From contig CAMHEL010000006.1 of NCBI GenBank assembly GCA_946184125.1, positions 1-61,412 on the forward strand: a stretch of DNA of 61,412 nucleotides, given 5' to 3'. The notes under the pieces were generated by a model. It did not search any database. It was not told the origin of the DNA and worked only from the letters and a program-made list of their open reading frames with translations. The DNA is from an uncultured Prevotellaceae bacterium (GTDB lineage: Bacteria; Bacteroidota; Bacteroidia; Bacteroidales; Bacteroidaceae). The position numbers were made by a program, and so were the translations under genes. Position 1 is the first letter of the stretch; each line of letters begins with the position of its first letter. This document shows positions 7,862 through 17,322 of the stretch, one piece after another.

Positions 7862-8599
7862 ATGAAAAGAATCGCGACCATCATCTGCCTGGCCCTCCTC
7901 GGTACACTTGGCTTGCTGGCTCAGGATGACCCCACGCCCTCTATCAACCCCATCGCTGTCTTCATCGACACCAAGGGCGAGGAACAGGAGAGCACCAATT
8001 ATTCTGGTTCCGCACCCGTCGTGGGAAGGTTCTCAGCCAACCCTGCCGACGTGGGGACATGGAGTGAATACTACGAGTGGCGCTTCACCAAGGAGGGCGA
8101 CACGAAGGCCGAGCCCTACCTCATCAGATATGAGCAGGACACCGAATACACCTTCACCGATGCCGGCTCGCACAAAATCGTGTGCTACGCTGTCTTCACC
8201 CAAGGCAACGACACCATCTCCTACACCGATGAGTACTGGGCAACCACAGACCCCATCACCGTCACCATCAGCGAGAGCAAACTCGATATGCCTAACGCAT
8301 TCTCGCCCAATGGCGACCAAATCAACGACATCTACGGGGCAAAAGAAGGATGGCAGAGCATCGTGGAGTTCCGGGCCATCATCTTCAACCGCTGGGGACA
8401 GAAAATTTATGAATGGAACGACCCCGCCGGCGGATGGGACGGCAAATGGAACGGCAAAGACGTGAAACAGGGGGTCTATTTCGTCGACGTACAAGCCAAG
8501 GGCGCCGACGGACGGAAATACCACATCCGCCGCGACGTCAACCTGCTCCGAGGATTCCGAGGGAAAGAATCTTCGTCATCTGGAGGTGCAACAGAATAG
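7862..8599 (+). CDS. Type IX secretion substrate with type-B sorting domain
   Basis: The 245-residue protein has a signal peptide ([20 protein letters not shown]). A PKD/Ig-like beta domain follows (about 25-140, with [17 protein letters not shown]). The C-terminus is the gliding-motility-associated type-B sorting domain: [16 protein letters not shown] at about 141-156, then [16 protein letters not shown] and [17 protein letters not shown]. The type IX system recognises this domain and delivers the protein to the cell surface. The remaining functional part is only one beta domain, so it may be a structural or adhesive protein. A short Ser/Gly-rich tail follows the sorting domain, which is unusual because the domain normally ends the protein. 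uvrA starts 17 bp downstream and may be co-transcribed. Confidence 0.88.
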   Translation: MKRIATIICLALLGTLGLLAQDDPTPSINPIAVFIDTKGEEQESTNYSGSAPVVGRFSANPADVGTWSEYYEWRFTKEGDTKAEPYLIRYEQDTEYTFTDAGSHKIVCYAVFTQGNDTISYTDEYWATTDPITVTISESKLDMPNAFSPNGDQINDIYGAKEGWQSIVEFRAIIFNRWGQKIYEWNDPAGGWDGKWNGKDVKQGVYFVDVQAKGADGRKYHIRRDVNLLRGFRGKESSSSGGATE

Positions 8600-8616
8600 A
8601 CTCAAAGCGACAAGCC

Positions 8617-11445
8617 ATGCAGCGTGAGGACGAGAAAATCAATGTCTGGGGGGCACGGGTACACAACCTGAAGAATATCGACGTGGAAATACCACGCGGC
8701 AGCCTCACCGTCGTCACCGGTCTCTCGGGGTCGGGAAAGTCCTCATTGGCTTTCGACACCATCTACGCCGAGGGACAGAGACGATATATCGAGACTTTCT
8801 CGGCCTACGCCCGCAACTTCCTCGGGGGACTGGAACGGCCCGATGTGGACAAAATCACAGGCCTCAGCCCTGTCATCAGCATCGAGCAGAAGACCACCAA
8901 CAAGAACCCTCGCTCCACTGTAGGCACGACGACAGAGATTTACGACTTCCTCCGACTGCTTTATGCCCGTGCGAGCACCGCCTACAGCTACCACACAGGC
9001 GAGGAAATGGTGAAATACACCGAGGAGAAGGTGCACGACATGATACTGTCGCGCTACAACGAGCATCCCATCTACATCCTCGCTCCCATGGTGCGCCAGC
9101 GCAAGGGCCATTACCGCGAACTCTTCGAAGGACTGCGCAAGAAAGGCTACCTGCACGTACGCATCGACGGCGAGATACGCGAACTGGAACGCGGCATGAA
9201 GGTGGACCGTTACAAGAACCACAACATCGAAGTGGTCATCGACAAACTCGTCGTGCGCAGCAAGGACGACGAACGGCTGAGGCACACCTTAGCCACAGCC
9301 ATGCGCCAGGGAGAGGGAGTGGTGATGGTGCTCGACAAAAACGACGGCTCGCTGAGGAGCTACTCGAAGCGGCTGATGTGCCCCACTACCGGCATCTCAT
9401 ACGCCGACCCAGCGCCCAACCGGTTCTCGTTCAACTCTCCCGAAGGAGCATGCCCGCACTGCAAGGGGATGGGGTACATCAACGAGATTGACCTCAACAA
9501 GGTGATGCCCGACAAAGACCTGTCGATAGCCGACGGAGCCATCGTGCCACTCGGCAAATACCGCAACCAGATGATTTTCTGGCAGGTAGACGCCATCCTG
9601 CAGCGCTTCGGCATGGACGTGAAAACCCCTGTGCGCGATATCCCCGAAGAGGCGATGAACGAAATACTATATGGCTCGCTCAACAGCGTCCGCATCGCCA
9701 AGGAACTCGTTCACACCTCGAGCGACTATTTCACCACTTTCGACGGCATCATCAAATACCTCAGGCAGGTGATGGACAACGACGACAGCGCAAGCGGACA
9801 GAAATGGGCCGACCAGTTCCTTGCCGTCTGCCAGTGCCCGGAGTGCAAAGGCCAACGGCTCAACCGCGAGTCGCTCTCCTTCCGCATCTGGGACAAGAAC
9901 ATCTCTGAAGCCTCCGACCTCGACATCCTGCAACTCCAGCAATGGCTCGACGAGGCCGAACAGCACTTAGGAAGCAAAGAACAGAAAATCGCCTTCGAAA
10001 TCCTGAAGGAGATACGCACGCGACTCAACTTCCTGCTTGAAGTGGGACTCGACTACCTGTCGCTCAACCGGCAGTCGGCATCTCTCTCGGGAGGCGAGAG
10101 CCAGCGCATCCGCCTTGCCACCCAAATCGGCTCGCAACTGGTCAATGTGCTCTACATCCTCGACGAGCCAAGCATCGGCCTGCATCAGCGCGACAACCAC
10201 AAACTCATCGCCAGCCTGAAACAGCTACGCGACATCGGAAACACGGTCATCGTGGTGGAGCACGACAGAGACATGATGCTCGCCGCCGACTACATCGTCG
10301 ACATCGGACCCAAAGCCGGACGAAGAGGGGGTGAGGTGGTGTTCCAGGGCACTGTCGACGAGATGCTTCATCAACACACCATCACCAGCGAGTACCTCAA
10401 CGGCGAAAGAAGCATCCCCACACCCAGCCAGCGACGGCCGGGCAACGGCAAACACATCACCATCCACGGGGCGAGGGGCAACAACTTGCAGGGCATAGAC
10501 GTAGACTTCCCTCTCGGACAACTCATCGTCGTGACCGGCGTGAGCGGCTCAGGAAAGTCGACGCTCGTCAACGAGACCCTTCAGCCCATCCTCTCGCAAC
10601 ATTTCTACCGCTCGCTGAAGCGCCCCCTGCCCTACGACAGCATCGAGGGCCTGGACAACGTGGACAAAGTGGTGGATGTGGACCAGTCGCCTATCGGACG
10701 AACGCCAAGGTCGAACCCCGCCACTTACACCGGGGTGTTCAACGATATCAGGGCGCTCTTCGTCAATCTGCCAGAAGCCAAAATAAGAGGATACAAACCA
10801 GGGCGATTCTCCTTCAACGTGAAGGGAGGGCGCTGTGACACTTGCGGGGGAAATGGATACAAAACCATCGAAATGAATTTCCTGCCCGACGTCATGGTGC
10901 CATGCGAGGTGTGCCACGGAAAACGATACAACCGGGAGACGCTCGAGGTGAGATACAAAGGCAAATCGATAGCCGACATCCTCGACATGACCATCAACCA
11001 GGCAGTGGAGTTCTTTGAGAATGTGCCACATATCCTGCGAAAAATCAAAACCATACAGGATGTGGGACTCGGATACATCAAGCTCGGACAGCCATCGACC
11101 ACCCTCTCGGGAGGAGAAAGCCAGCGTGTGAAGCTCGCCACCGAACTGTCGAAACGCGACACGGGGAAGACATTCTACATCCTCGACGAGCCAACCACCG
11201 GCCTGCATTTCGAAGACATACGCATCCTCATGGACGTGTTGCAACGCCTGGTGAACCGCGGCAACACCGTACTGGTGATTGAGCACAACATGGATGTCAT
11301 CAAACAGGCCGACCACATCATAGACATGGGGCCCGACGGAGGTCGCGGAGGAGGAACGGTGGTCATCACAGGTACACCTGAGGCTGTGGCACAAGCAGGC
11401 GTGGGTTACACGGCGCAGTTCTTGAAGCAAGAGCTGCAACATTAG
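8617..11445 (+). CDS. uvrA: Excinuclease ABC subunit A
   Basis: UvrA is the damage-recognition ATPase of nucleotide excision repair and loads UvrB at lesions. The 942-residue protein has two ABC modules: Walker [10 protein letters not shown] (35-43) and GVSGSGKST (about 641-649), with signature motifs LSGGESQR at about 490 and 830. The C-terminal zinc module ([10 protein letters not shown] near 740, then CEVCHG) is intact. The first zinc module reads CPTTG in place of C-x-x-C, then CPHCKG, so one cysteine is missing; I recall the same in other Bacteroidetes UvrA proteins. The ATG at 8617 was chosen because the 68 codons upstream overlap the preceding gene and are not UvrA-like. Length is normal for the family. 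Confidence 0.97.
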   Translation: MQREDEKINVWGARVHNLKNIDVEIPRGSLTVVTGLSGSGKSSLAFDTIYAEGQRRYIETFSAYARNFLGGLERPDVDKITGLSPVISIEQKTTNKNPRSTVGTTTEIYDFLRLLYARASTAYSYHTGEEMVKYTEEKVHDMILSRYNEHPIYILAPMVRQRKGHYRELFEGLRKKGYLHVRIDGEIRELERGMKVDRYKNHNIEVVIDKLVVRSKDDERLRHTLATAMRQGEGVVMVLDKNDGSLRSYSKRLMCPTTGISYADPAPNRFSFNSPEGACPHCKGMGYINEIDLNKVMPDKDLSIADGAIVPLGKYRNQMIFWQVDAILQRFGMDVKTPVRDIPEEAMNEILYGSLNSVRIAKELVHTSSDYFTTFDGIIKYLRQVMDNDDSASGQKWADQFLAVCQCPECKGQRLNRESLSFRIWDKNISEASDLDILQLQQWLDEAEQHLGSKEQKIAFEILKEIRTRLNFLLEVGLDYLSLNRQSASLSGGESQRIRLATQIGSQLVNVLYILDEPSIGLHQRDNHKLIASLKQLRDIGNTVIVVEHDRDMMLAADYIVDIGPKAGRRGGEVVFQGTVDEMLHQHTITSEYLNGERSIPTPSQRRPGNGKHITIHGARGNNLQGIDVDFPLGQLIVVTGVSGSGKSTLVNETLQPILSQHFYRSLKRPLPYDSIEGLDNVDKVVDVDQSPIGRTPRSNPATYTGVFNDIRALFVNLPEAKIRGYKPGRFSFNVKGGRCDTCGGNGYKTIEMNFLPDVMVPCEVCHGKRYNRETLEVRYKGKSIADILDMTINQAVEFFENVPHILRKIKTIQDVGLGYIKLGQPSTTLSGGESQRVKLATELSKRDTGKTFYILDEPTTGLHFEDIRILMDVLQRLVNRGNTVLVIEHNMDVIKQADHIIDMGPDGGRGGGTVVITGTPEAVAQAGVGYTAQFLKQELQH

Positions 11446-11519
11446 AGTGATTATTTATTATAGGTGGGTTCTATTGGTAGGACTGACCTCAAAAGGAACG
11501 GATGATTCTGATTACCTAC

Positions 11520-12449
11520 TTATAGTTTGTTGATTTCGTCGAGCGACAGCCCTGTGATATCGACAATGTCCTGCAAAGGATAGCCTTTGGCTTTCATCAA
11601 TCTGGCATTCTTTGTCATATTTTCCATGATACCCTTGGCGATACCTTCTTCAAGACCTTCTGCCCGACCTTCTGCCCGACCTTCTGCCCGACCTTCTTCA
11701 AGGCCTTCTTCCTTTCCCTTCACGAAACCTTTTCTCTCTGCCGTATTGACCACATTGAAGAGGTCGCGGTACACCTTCACACTCTCCTCATAGTCGAAGC
11801 GTTCAGCGGTAGAGAGTTTGGCGACTTCAGCTTGTTCGAAGAGTCGGGTGAAAACCCGCTCCTGAAGGGCGGCGGGACGCTCCATCAGACGCCAGAGGTT
11901 GCGCAGCACATAGAGCCACTTGTCCATCATGCCGTCGAGTTCCTCCTCAGTCTTGTTGAACTTCGGCATCTCCAGATAGACGAAGGTCAGCTTGTCATAG
12001 AAAATATGTTTGTCTTTCACGTCCATCAGCTTCACCTCATGGTGCATACAGTCGGGAGCATACTCGTCATCGGGGAAAACGAAATTGAGGATACCAATAG
12101 TATAGACACCCTTCAGTTGGAAGTCCCATTCACCCCGCTGCGCCTGCTCGCGGATGGGAAACGTGGCGTAGAACACACTTCGGTCCTTGAAGTAGTCCTG
12201 CTCCGCTTTCTGCATCTCAACGATGAAACGCTCGCCGGCGGTATTCTCGCAGTATACGTCGAAGACCGCCTTGCGGTCCACTATGCCACTGCCCAGCTGC
12301 TCCGTGTTACGGTATCTGATGTCGGTAATTTCTTCTTTGCCGTGGAGGAGGGAATTAAGGAAACTGATGAGCAATTCCTTGTTCATCTCCGTACCAAAGA
12401 GCCTCTTGAAACCGAAATCGGTGAATGGGTTAATGTATCTTCCTTCCAT
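11520..12449 (-). CDS. Rpn/PD-(D/E)XK nuclease family transposase-like protein
   Basis: The 309-residue protein opens with INPFTDFGFKRLFG, the hallmark N-terminus of Rpn-type recombination-promoting nucleases. The nuclease core has the Asp in AVFDVYCE (near residue 64) and the E-x-Q variant of the third motif in RFIVEMQKAE (near 75-84). Family members are Mg-dependent DNases reported to promote recombination independently of RecA. The C-terminal third has acidic/glycine repeats (EEGRAEGRAEGRAEGLEEG) encoded by a 12-nt tandem repeat, a length-variable linker typical of the family, and then a short helical tail. It stands alone between uvrA and the heptad-repeat island. It is intact and probably functional. 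Confidence 0.88.
   Translation of the reverse strand: MEGRYINPFTDFGFKRLFGTEMNKELLISFLNSLLHGKEEITDIRYRNTEQLGSGIVDRKAVFDVYCENTAGERFIVEMQKAEQDYFKDRSVFYATFPIREQAQRGEWDFQLKGVYTIGILNFVFPDDEYAPDCMHHEVKLMDVKDKHIFYDKLTFVYLEMPKFNKTEEELDGMMDKWLYVLRNLWRLMERPAALQERVFTRLFEQAEVAKLSTAERFDYEESVKVYRDLFNVVNTAERKGFVKGKEEGLEEGRAEGRAEGRAEGLEEGIAKGIMENMTKNARLMKAKGYPLQDIVDITGLSLDEINKL
11650..11710. repeat. 12-nt tandem repeat inside the Rpn-family gene
   Basis: The unit ccttctgcccga occurs three times in succession with variant copies at either side, encoding the GRAE/GLEE linker. Changes in copy number would stay in frame. Confidence 0.85.
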
Positions 12450-13041
12450 GTTTTTTTCCTTTTGATGGCAAATATAGAGAAAAAGAATGATAAAAGCAAA
12501 TTTTACGAAAAAATGTTTTTGCTTTTAGTGCTCGAGCTTTTTTAGGAGTTTGGGAGTTTGGTAGTTTAGGAGTTTAGACAGATGATTTGAAGGATTGGGA
12601 GAGCTTGGGAGTTTGTGAGGGAGTTTAGGAGTTTGGTAGTTTAGGAGTTTAGACATATGCTTTGAGGATCTTGGGAGGGACAGAGGGGACAGAGATGGAG
12701 AGATTTTTAACACAGAGGCACAGAAACACAGAGGCACACAGAGTTTTTATCTCTTGGAGGGAGAGAGGGAAAGATCTAGCGTCTAAAACCTAAAGTCGAA
12801 AGTTTAAAACCTAAAGTCGAAAGTTTAAAACCTAAAGTCTAAGGTCTAAAGTCTAAGGTCTAGCATCTAAAGTCTAGGGTCTAGCGTCTAGCGCCTAAAG
12901 TATAAAGTTTAGCGTCTAAAGCCTAAAGTCTTAATTCTAGCGTCTAGCGCCTAAAGTCTAAAGTCTAGCGTCTAAAGCCTAAAGTCTTAATTCTAGCGTC
13001 TAGCGCCTAAAGTCTAAAGTCTAGCGTCTAAAGCCTAAAGT
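12450..13041. repeat. Intergenic repeat island with heptad arrays
   Basis: About 590 bp without a gene. From the left it holds an AT-rich leader of the Rpn-family gene, two blocks of the ttaggagtttggtag/ttagacagatg phrase (12540-12660), a cacagaggcacagaaacacagag block (about 12718-12750), and then about 270 bp of near-continuous 7-bp units (tctaaag, tctagcg, cctaaag, about 12775-13050). Within the last part a longer unit of about 60 bp (tctagcgtctaaagcctaaagtcttaatt...) is itself repeated two or three times. Confidence 0.85.
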
Positions 13042-14571
13042 CTAAACCCTATTCATCACCCTCAACAGCCGATAAATCATCACTGCCACGGCAATGATGA
13101 AGACATAGACCATGAACAGCTGCAGGCGGTTGAGCACGATGCCGTCGATGCTCGATGCCGGAAGCGACGCCACCCATCTTACCGCCATGGTCTGTATCCC
13201 GACAACGATGGCAAGCGCCTTCGCCACCCAACCGACGACCACCGGCAAGAACCATACAAGAAACATCGCCGCTGTAAGATACAGCACGAAATAGGCCAAG
13301 GGGATGACAAGGAAATTGGTGAGCAGGAAATAGACCGAGAAACGCCCGAAGTAAAATGCTGTGAGCGGCGCCACACCCAACTGCGCGCTGCACGACACCA
13401 CCACCATCGCCCACGCCCATTTCGCCACAGGATGACTCATGAGCCATGCGGGGGCGACAAGTCCATAAACCGTCTTGTAGAACACGAGGATGGCCAACAC
13501 CGCCATGACCGACATCTGGAAACCTACGTCATAGATGCACATCGGGTTGACGACCAGCATGATGATGACCGTCAGCGCGAGCGCGTTGAGCGACATCTTG
13601 CGCCGCTGCAACAGACTGGTCAACGAGAAGACCGTAATCATGGTCGCTGCCCTGACCACCGAGGGCGAAAGACCGGTGAAGAGCGCATACGACCAAATGC
13701 CCCCTATAATCAACACCTCGCGCAGGGCACCTAACTTCCGTTGCTTCACAACGAGAGAGAGGAGCATGTAGATGATGCCGAGATGAAGCCCCGACAGAGC
13801 GAGGACATGCGATGCGCCCGAGATGGAATAGATGTCGCGCAAGTCGCGTGTGATGCGCGAGCGGTCGCCCAACGCCATAGCCACGGCGACAGCCGTTGCC
13901 TCATCGTCGAGCCCCAGCGTGAGATAACGGCGCAATGTCGACTGCCTGAAGCGCATAGAGGCAAGCATCGTGCGCGAGAGGCGTGAGAGGGGCGTGAGGT
14001 CGACAGCAGCCTTCCGCCAACGGTCGGGAAGAATGAGCGTGGTGGCCGTGAAACCATGACTACGCAGGAATAGCGGATAGTCGAAATTGGATGCATAGTA
14101 ATTGGTGGGACGCTCCATGGCCGACGCCGCCACGATGCCGTCGCCCACACCAAGCTGTTCGAAACGGCGGCTGATGCTGTCGCACAGCAGGGCTGCCTTC
14201 ACGCGACGACCTGCCATCTCGCCACGAACCATCCATAAGTCGAAACGCACCACACGCCCACGGCGCTGAGGCTGACTGGCCACCACACCCTCGTAAGAGA
14301 CTTCCGACGAAGGCAGGGGATGGAACAGGCGGGCACAACTGCGCGACATGAGCGTAGCACCCAGCAGCAAAGAAGACAAACAGATAAGCAAGCCTTGAAG
14401 CACCGCCCGGCGACGCGTCAACAGGGCCAGCAACACCGCCAAAACCAAAGCACTAAGCCATATCCCCTCGCCCACCCTTTCACGGGTATCATAGGCAAGA
14501 GCCACACCCACCGCCATGCATACCGCGATGCGCAACAGCGGGAAAAGCTGGAGTGGACCATTGGTTCGCAT
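13042..14571 (-). CDS. comEC: ComEC/Rec2-family DNA uptake channel protein
   Basis: The 509-residue, very hydrophobic protein has about ten to twelve membrane segments. The N-terminal third (about 20-190) has the two opening helices and the soluble OB-like DUF4131 region (VSYEGVVASQPQRRGRVV). From about 200 it has the Competence domain with the diagnostic SGASHVLALSGLHLGIIY and FTGLSPSVVRAATM motifs. ComEC is the inner-membrane pore for single-stranded DNA in transformation. The metallo-beta-lactamase domain at the C-terminus of many ComEC proteins is absent: the protein ends shortly after the last membrane helix. The stop codon abuts the heptad-repeat island. It is divergent from the TPR-like gene, sharing about 130 bp. 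Confidence 0.9.
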   Translation of the reverse strand: MRTNGPLQLFPLLRIAVCMAVGVALAYDTRERVGEGIWLSALVLAVLLALLTRRRAVLQGLLICLSSLLLGATLMSRSCARLFHPLPSSEVSYEGVVASQPQRRGRVVRFDLWMVRGEMAGRRVKAALLCDSISRRFEQLGVGDGIVAASAMERPTNYYASNFDYPLFLRSHGFTATTLILPDRWRKAAVDLTPLSRLSRTMLASMRFRQSTLRRYLTLGLDDEATAVAVAMALGDRSRITRDLRDIYSISGASHVLALSGLHLGIIYMLLSLVVKQRKLGALREVLIIGGIWSYALFTGLSPSVVRAATMITVFSLTSLLQRRKMSLNALALTVIIMLVVNPMCIYDVGFQMSVMAVLAILVFYKTVYGLVAPAWLMSHPVAKWAWAMVVVSCSAQLGVAPLTAFYFGRFSVYFLLTNFLVIPLAYFVLYLTAAMFLVWFLPVVVGWVAKALAIVVGIQTMAVRWVASLPASSIDGIVLNRLQLFMVYVFIIAVAVMIYRLLRVMNRV

Positions 14572-14627
14572 CGATGGCCAAAATTAGGAAAAAAAAGCGA
14601 GACACCATACTTTTATCCCCCTTTTTC

Positions 14628-14658
14628 TTGATAATGACACGAGAATGGGCTATCTTTG
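14628..14658 (+). promoter_or_regulatory. Promoter for the TPR-like gene
   Basis: TTG (14628-14630), a 20-bp spacer and TATCTTTG (14651-14658) fit the Bacteroidetes primary-sigma consensus exactly. The ATG at 14702 is 43 bp downstream of the -7 box. This supports 14702 over the in-frame ATG at 14645, which overlaps the promoter. Confidence 0.8.
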
Positions 14659-14701
14659 CAAGAGAAAGCGACAAAACGTAAAAACACCCTATCACGATAC
14701 C

Positions 14702-15652
14702 ATGGAAGTAAAAGATATTTTCGAACTGCGCAAACAGGGCCGCATAGAAGAGGCCTACGAGGCCATACGGCCCATGTATGCCGCACACAAGGGCAAATAC
14801 ACCACCTTGGCGATGTTCTGGACGGCAAGCGACATCCTCAAGAAACGGCTGACGGAGAAGCGCACCACAGAGGCCATGAAAATCATGGAGTCGCTGCTTC
14901 GTGTGCTGCCCTCCATCGACGACAAGGACGGGAAATGCCATGCCGCCATCATACACCATGCACTGCGCCTCAGCGAGGAGGTGCCGGCCTACAGCGTCCT
15001 GCAATTCATCAAGACTTTCGGCGTGGAGCATCTCACCGACAGCGACTGGCAGGCGGTCACTCCCCAGCCCAAGGAGGGAGAGGACGACGGGAAGAAGACT
15101 TTCCCCCTACCCTCGCCCGCTCAGCGCATGCTCACACGAGCCTTCCATGAACTGCGCCAGCATCCGACGACCGACAATGCCCTCATCGCCACCCCACTGC
15201 TGCATGAAGCCCTCCGCCGGCAACCACGCAACAAAAACAACCAACGCTTCATGGCCGTGGTGTACACCATCATGGGAGAGCGCGACAAGGCCATCGCCAT
15301 CTACAAACAATTGCTCGCACGGAGCCACGACAGTTGGCTCTATGCCGAACTGGCTCAGCTCACCACCGAGGAGGGGCCACGTGCCGCCCTCCTTTGCCAG
15401 GCCATCATGCAGCAGAGGCAGGCGCAGTTCCGCAGTGGGTATCACCTCCAACTCGCACAGATGCTTGCAAAACGCGACAAGCCACGTGCACTTTATGAAC
15501 TGCAGCAGTGCATCGCCATACGCCAAGCCCAAGGGCATCCACTGACACGCGACATCAACACGCTCCAGGCCGAACTGGAAGGCATCCAGCCTGCCAACCG
15601 CGCCAGCCAATATGATTTCTACCGTCGCATGGCTGAGAAATATCCTATTTAG
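14702..15652 (+). CDS. TPR-like helical repeat protein
   Basis: The 316-residue soluble protein lacks a signal peptide and is made of paired amphipathic helices. The N-terminal part reads ELRKQGRIEEAYEAIRPMY and the middle NNQRFMAVVYTIMGERDKAIAIYKQLL, which is a good tetratricopeptide-type unit, as is the C-terminal SGYHLQLAQMLAKRDKPRALYEL. A charged, Pro-rich linker (about 118-138) separates two helical halves. Such proteins are usually scaffolds; no enzymatic motif is seen. The start at 14702 is fixed by the promoter. Bacteroidetes genomes often carry a single gene like this annotated as hypothetical or TPR. Its partner is unknown. Confidence 0.75.
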   Translation: MEVKDIFELRKQGRIEEAYEAIRPMYAAHKGKYTTLAMFWTASDILKKRLTEKRTTEAMKIMESLLRVLPSIDDKDGKCHAAIIHHALRLSEEVPAYSVLQFIKTFGVEHLTDSDWQAVTPQPKEGEDDGKKTFPLPSPAQRMLTRAFHELRQHPTTDNALIATPLLHEALRRQPRNKNNQRFMAVVYTIMGERDKAIAIYKQLLARSHDSWLYAELAQLTTEEGPRAALLCQAIMQQRQAQFRSGYHLQLAQMLAKRDKPRALYELQQCIAIRQAQGHPLTRDINTLQAELEGIQPANRASQYDFYRRMAEKYPI

Positions 15653-15679
15653 GACTAAATGCTTAGGCGCTGAAAGAAA

Positions 15680-15745
15680 GAATAGGAAGTTTGAGGAAGT
15701 TCTAGGAAAATCTAGGAAAATCTAGGAAAATCTAGGAGATACTAA
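15680..15745. repeat. Short tandem repeat (TCTAGGAAAA)
   Basis: The phrase tctaggaaaa is repeated about four times after the TPR-like gene. The region between that gene and the terminator holds nothing else that I can support. Confidence 0.75.
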
Positions 15746-15791
15746 GAATTTCTAAAAAACGCCCAGAGGCTGATTGGCAGTAATAATTCCT

Positions 15792-15856
15792 AATTCCTAA
15801 TTGCAAAAAAAGGCCTCTCCTCGAAAAGGAGAGGCCTTTTTTTGCAATTAGGAATT
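15792..15856. terminator. Bidirectional terminator between the TPR-like gene and the nuo operon
   Basis: A perfect 30-bp inverted repeat surrounds a five-base loop. The inner GC-rich stem ggcctctcct/aggagaggcc is bracketed by seven A on the left and seven T on the right, so it works as an intrinsic terminator on both strands. The outer arms (aattcctaattgc) extend the pairing well beyond what termination needs. The right arm overlaps the last codons of nuoN. Confidence 0.92.
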
Positions 15857-17309
15857 AAAACTGTTCTGCCGCTAAGTATATCCAGTTATAGATACAACTT
15901 GCGATGCCGAAGAAGGCGATGCCTGCCGTGCAGAGCGCAAGAGCCAGTTTGGTGTTGACATCGCTGCGGAAGGTGGGCAGCGGCGTCTCCGTCTTCTTGA
16001 TGTACATGGCTTTGACGATGAGCAGATAGTAGTAGAGACTCACCACGGTGTTGACCAATGCGATGAACACGACGAGATAGGCCAACTGACCCACCGTCGT
16101 ACCGAACGTATGGCCACTCACACCTGCCATGAACACAAAGAACTTGCTGAACATACCTGCGAAGGGCGGTATGCCGGCCAGCGAGAAGAGGGCGAGCGTC
16201 ATCAGGAACGACAGACGAGGGTTGGTGGTGTAGAAACCATCGTAGGAATCCATGTTGGTCGTTCCGCCATTGTTCTGCTCCACCACATTAATCACACTGA
16301 ACACGGCGAGGTTGGCCACCACATACACCAGAATGTAGAACGAGAGGGCTGTGACGCCCATAGTCTGCTCGCCAGTGACTGCCAGCATGATGTATCCAGC
16401 CTGGGAGATGGAACTGAACGCCATGAAGCGTTTCAGGTCCTTCTGGTGGATAGCGAACAAGTTGGCAACGGTGATACTCAGCACGATGACAATGTAGAGG
16501 AAGTAATGCCACTGCTCAGAGAGAGCGGGGAACACCTTGAAGAGGATGGCCATGAAGGTGAAGGCGGCAGCACCCTTCGATGCTACGCTGAGGTATCCTG
16601 TCACCACGGTGGGGGCACCCTCGTAGGTGTCGGCCGTCCAGAAGTGGAAGGGCACAAGCGACACCTTGAAGCCAAGACCACTGAAGAAGAACACCATACC
16701 CATGACGGTGAGGTAGTTGGCATGAAGATTCTCTGCCACATCGCCAAAGTACAGCGTGCCACATGCACCATAGAGGAACGAGATGCCGAAGAGCATCACA
16801 CCACTCGAGAACGCGGCGGTGAGGATGTATTTGGCGGCACCCTCGGCTGAGTTGTTGCGGTGCTTATCGAGCGCGACGAGGCATGCCATGGGGATGGAAG
16901 CCATCTCAAGTCCAAGATAGAACATGAGGAAATGTCCTGCCGACATCATCATGAACATACCGAGGAGCGTGGAAACGACAAGCATGTAGAACTCACCCTC
17001 GCGGGCTTTCCCCTCCTCCTTCGTAATCCATGGCCTGCTCATGATGACAACGATGAGCGATGCCAGAGAGAGGATGGCCTTCATGACGTTGACAGCCGGC
17101 GTGGTGACATACATGCCACCGAATGCCGTCTTCGGCTCCAGGGGGAGCACGCAAACCAGCGTCAGCACTGCCATATAGATGCACACCAACGGATTGAACC
17201 ATCCGCGGCGCTCATCTTTCTCGGAGGCGAAGTCGGCGATGAATATCCCAATCAGTATGGCCACCAAGAGGGCCTCGGGAATCATATTCAAAAATTGACC
17301 GTAATTCAT
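15855..17309 (-). CDS. nuoN: NADH-quinone oxidoreductase subunit N
   Basis: NuoN is one of the three antiporter-like proton-pumping subunits in the membrane arm of complex I. The 484-residue protein has about 14 membrane segments, starting with IPEALLVAILIGIFIADF. It shows the family core SLVPFHFWTADTYEGAPTVVTGYLS (broken helix with conserved Lys/His positions) and KDLKRFMAFSSISQAGYIML around residue 290. It is the last gene of the minus-strand operon, 13 bp after nuoM, and its C-terminal codons run into the terminator hairpin. Length and motifs are normal. Confidence 0.95.
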   Translation of the reverse strand: MNYGQFLNMIPEALLVAILIGIFIADFASEKDERRGWFNPLVCIYMAVLTLVCVLPLEPKTAFGGMYVTTPAVNVMKAILSLASLIVVIMSRPWITKEEGKAREGEFYMLVVSTLLGMFMMMSAGHFLMFYLGLEMASIPMACLVALDKHRNNSAEGAAKYILTAAFSSGVMLFGISFLYGACGTLYFGDVAENLHANYLTVMGMVFFFSGLGFKVSLVPFHFWTADTYEGAPTVVTGYLSVASKGAAAFTFMAILFKVFPALSEQWHYFLYIVIVLSITVANLFAIHQKDLKRFMAFSSISQAGYIMLAVTGEQTMGVTALSFYILVYVVANLAVFSVINVVEQNNGGTTNMDSYDGFYTTNPRLSFLMTLALFSLAGIPPFAGMFSKFFVFMAGVSGHTFGTTVGQLAYLVVFIALVNTVVSLYYYLLIVKAMYIKKTETPLPTFRSDVNTKLALALCTAGIAFFGIASCIYNWIYLAAEQF

Positions 17310-17322
17310 ATCACTTCAGGAT

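Noticed and set aside
8413..8616. 68-codon N-terminal extension of the uvrA frame
   Set aside because: It overlaps the type-B sorting domain of the preceding gene and is not UvrA-like; the ATG at 8617 fits the family.
12525..12737. 70-codon minus-strand frame in the repeat island
   Set aside because: It consists of translated low-complexity repeat phrases (KLLNYQTPKL type).
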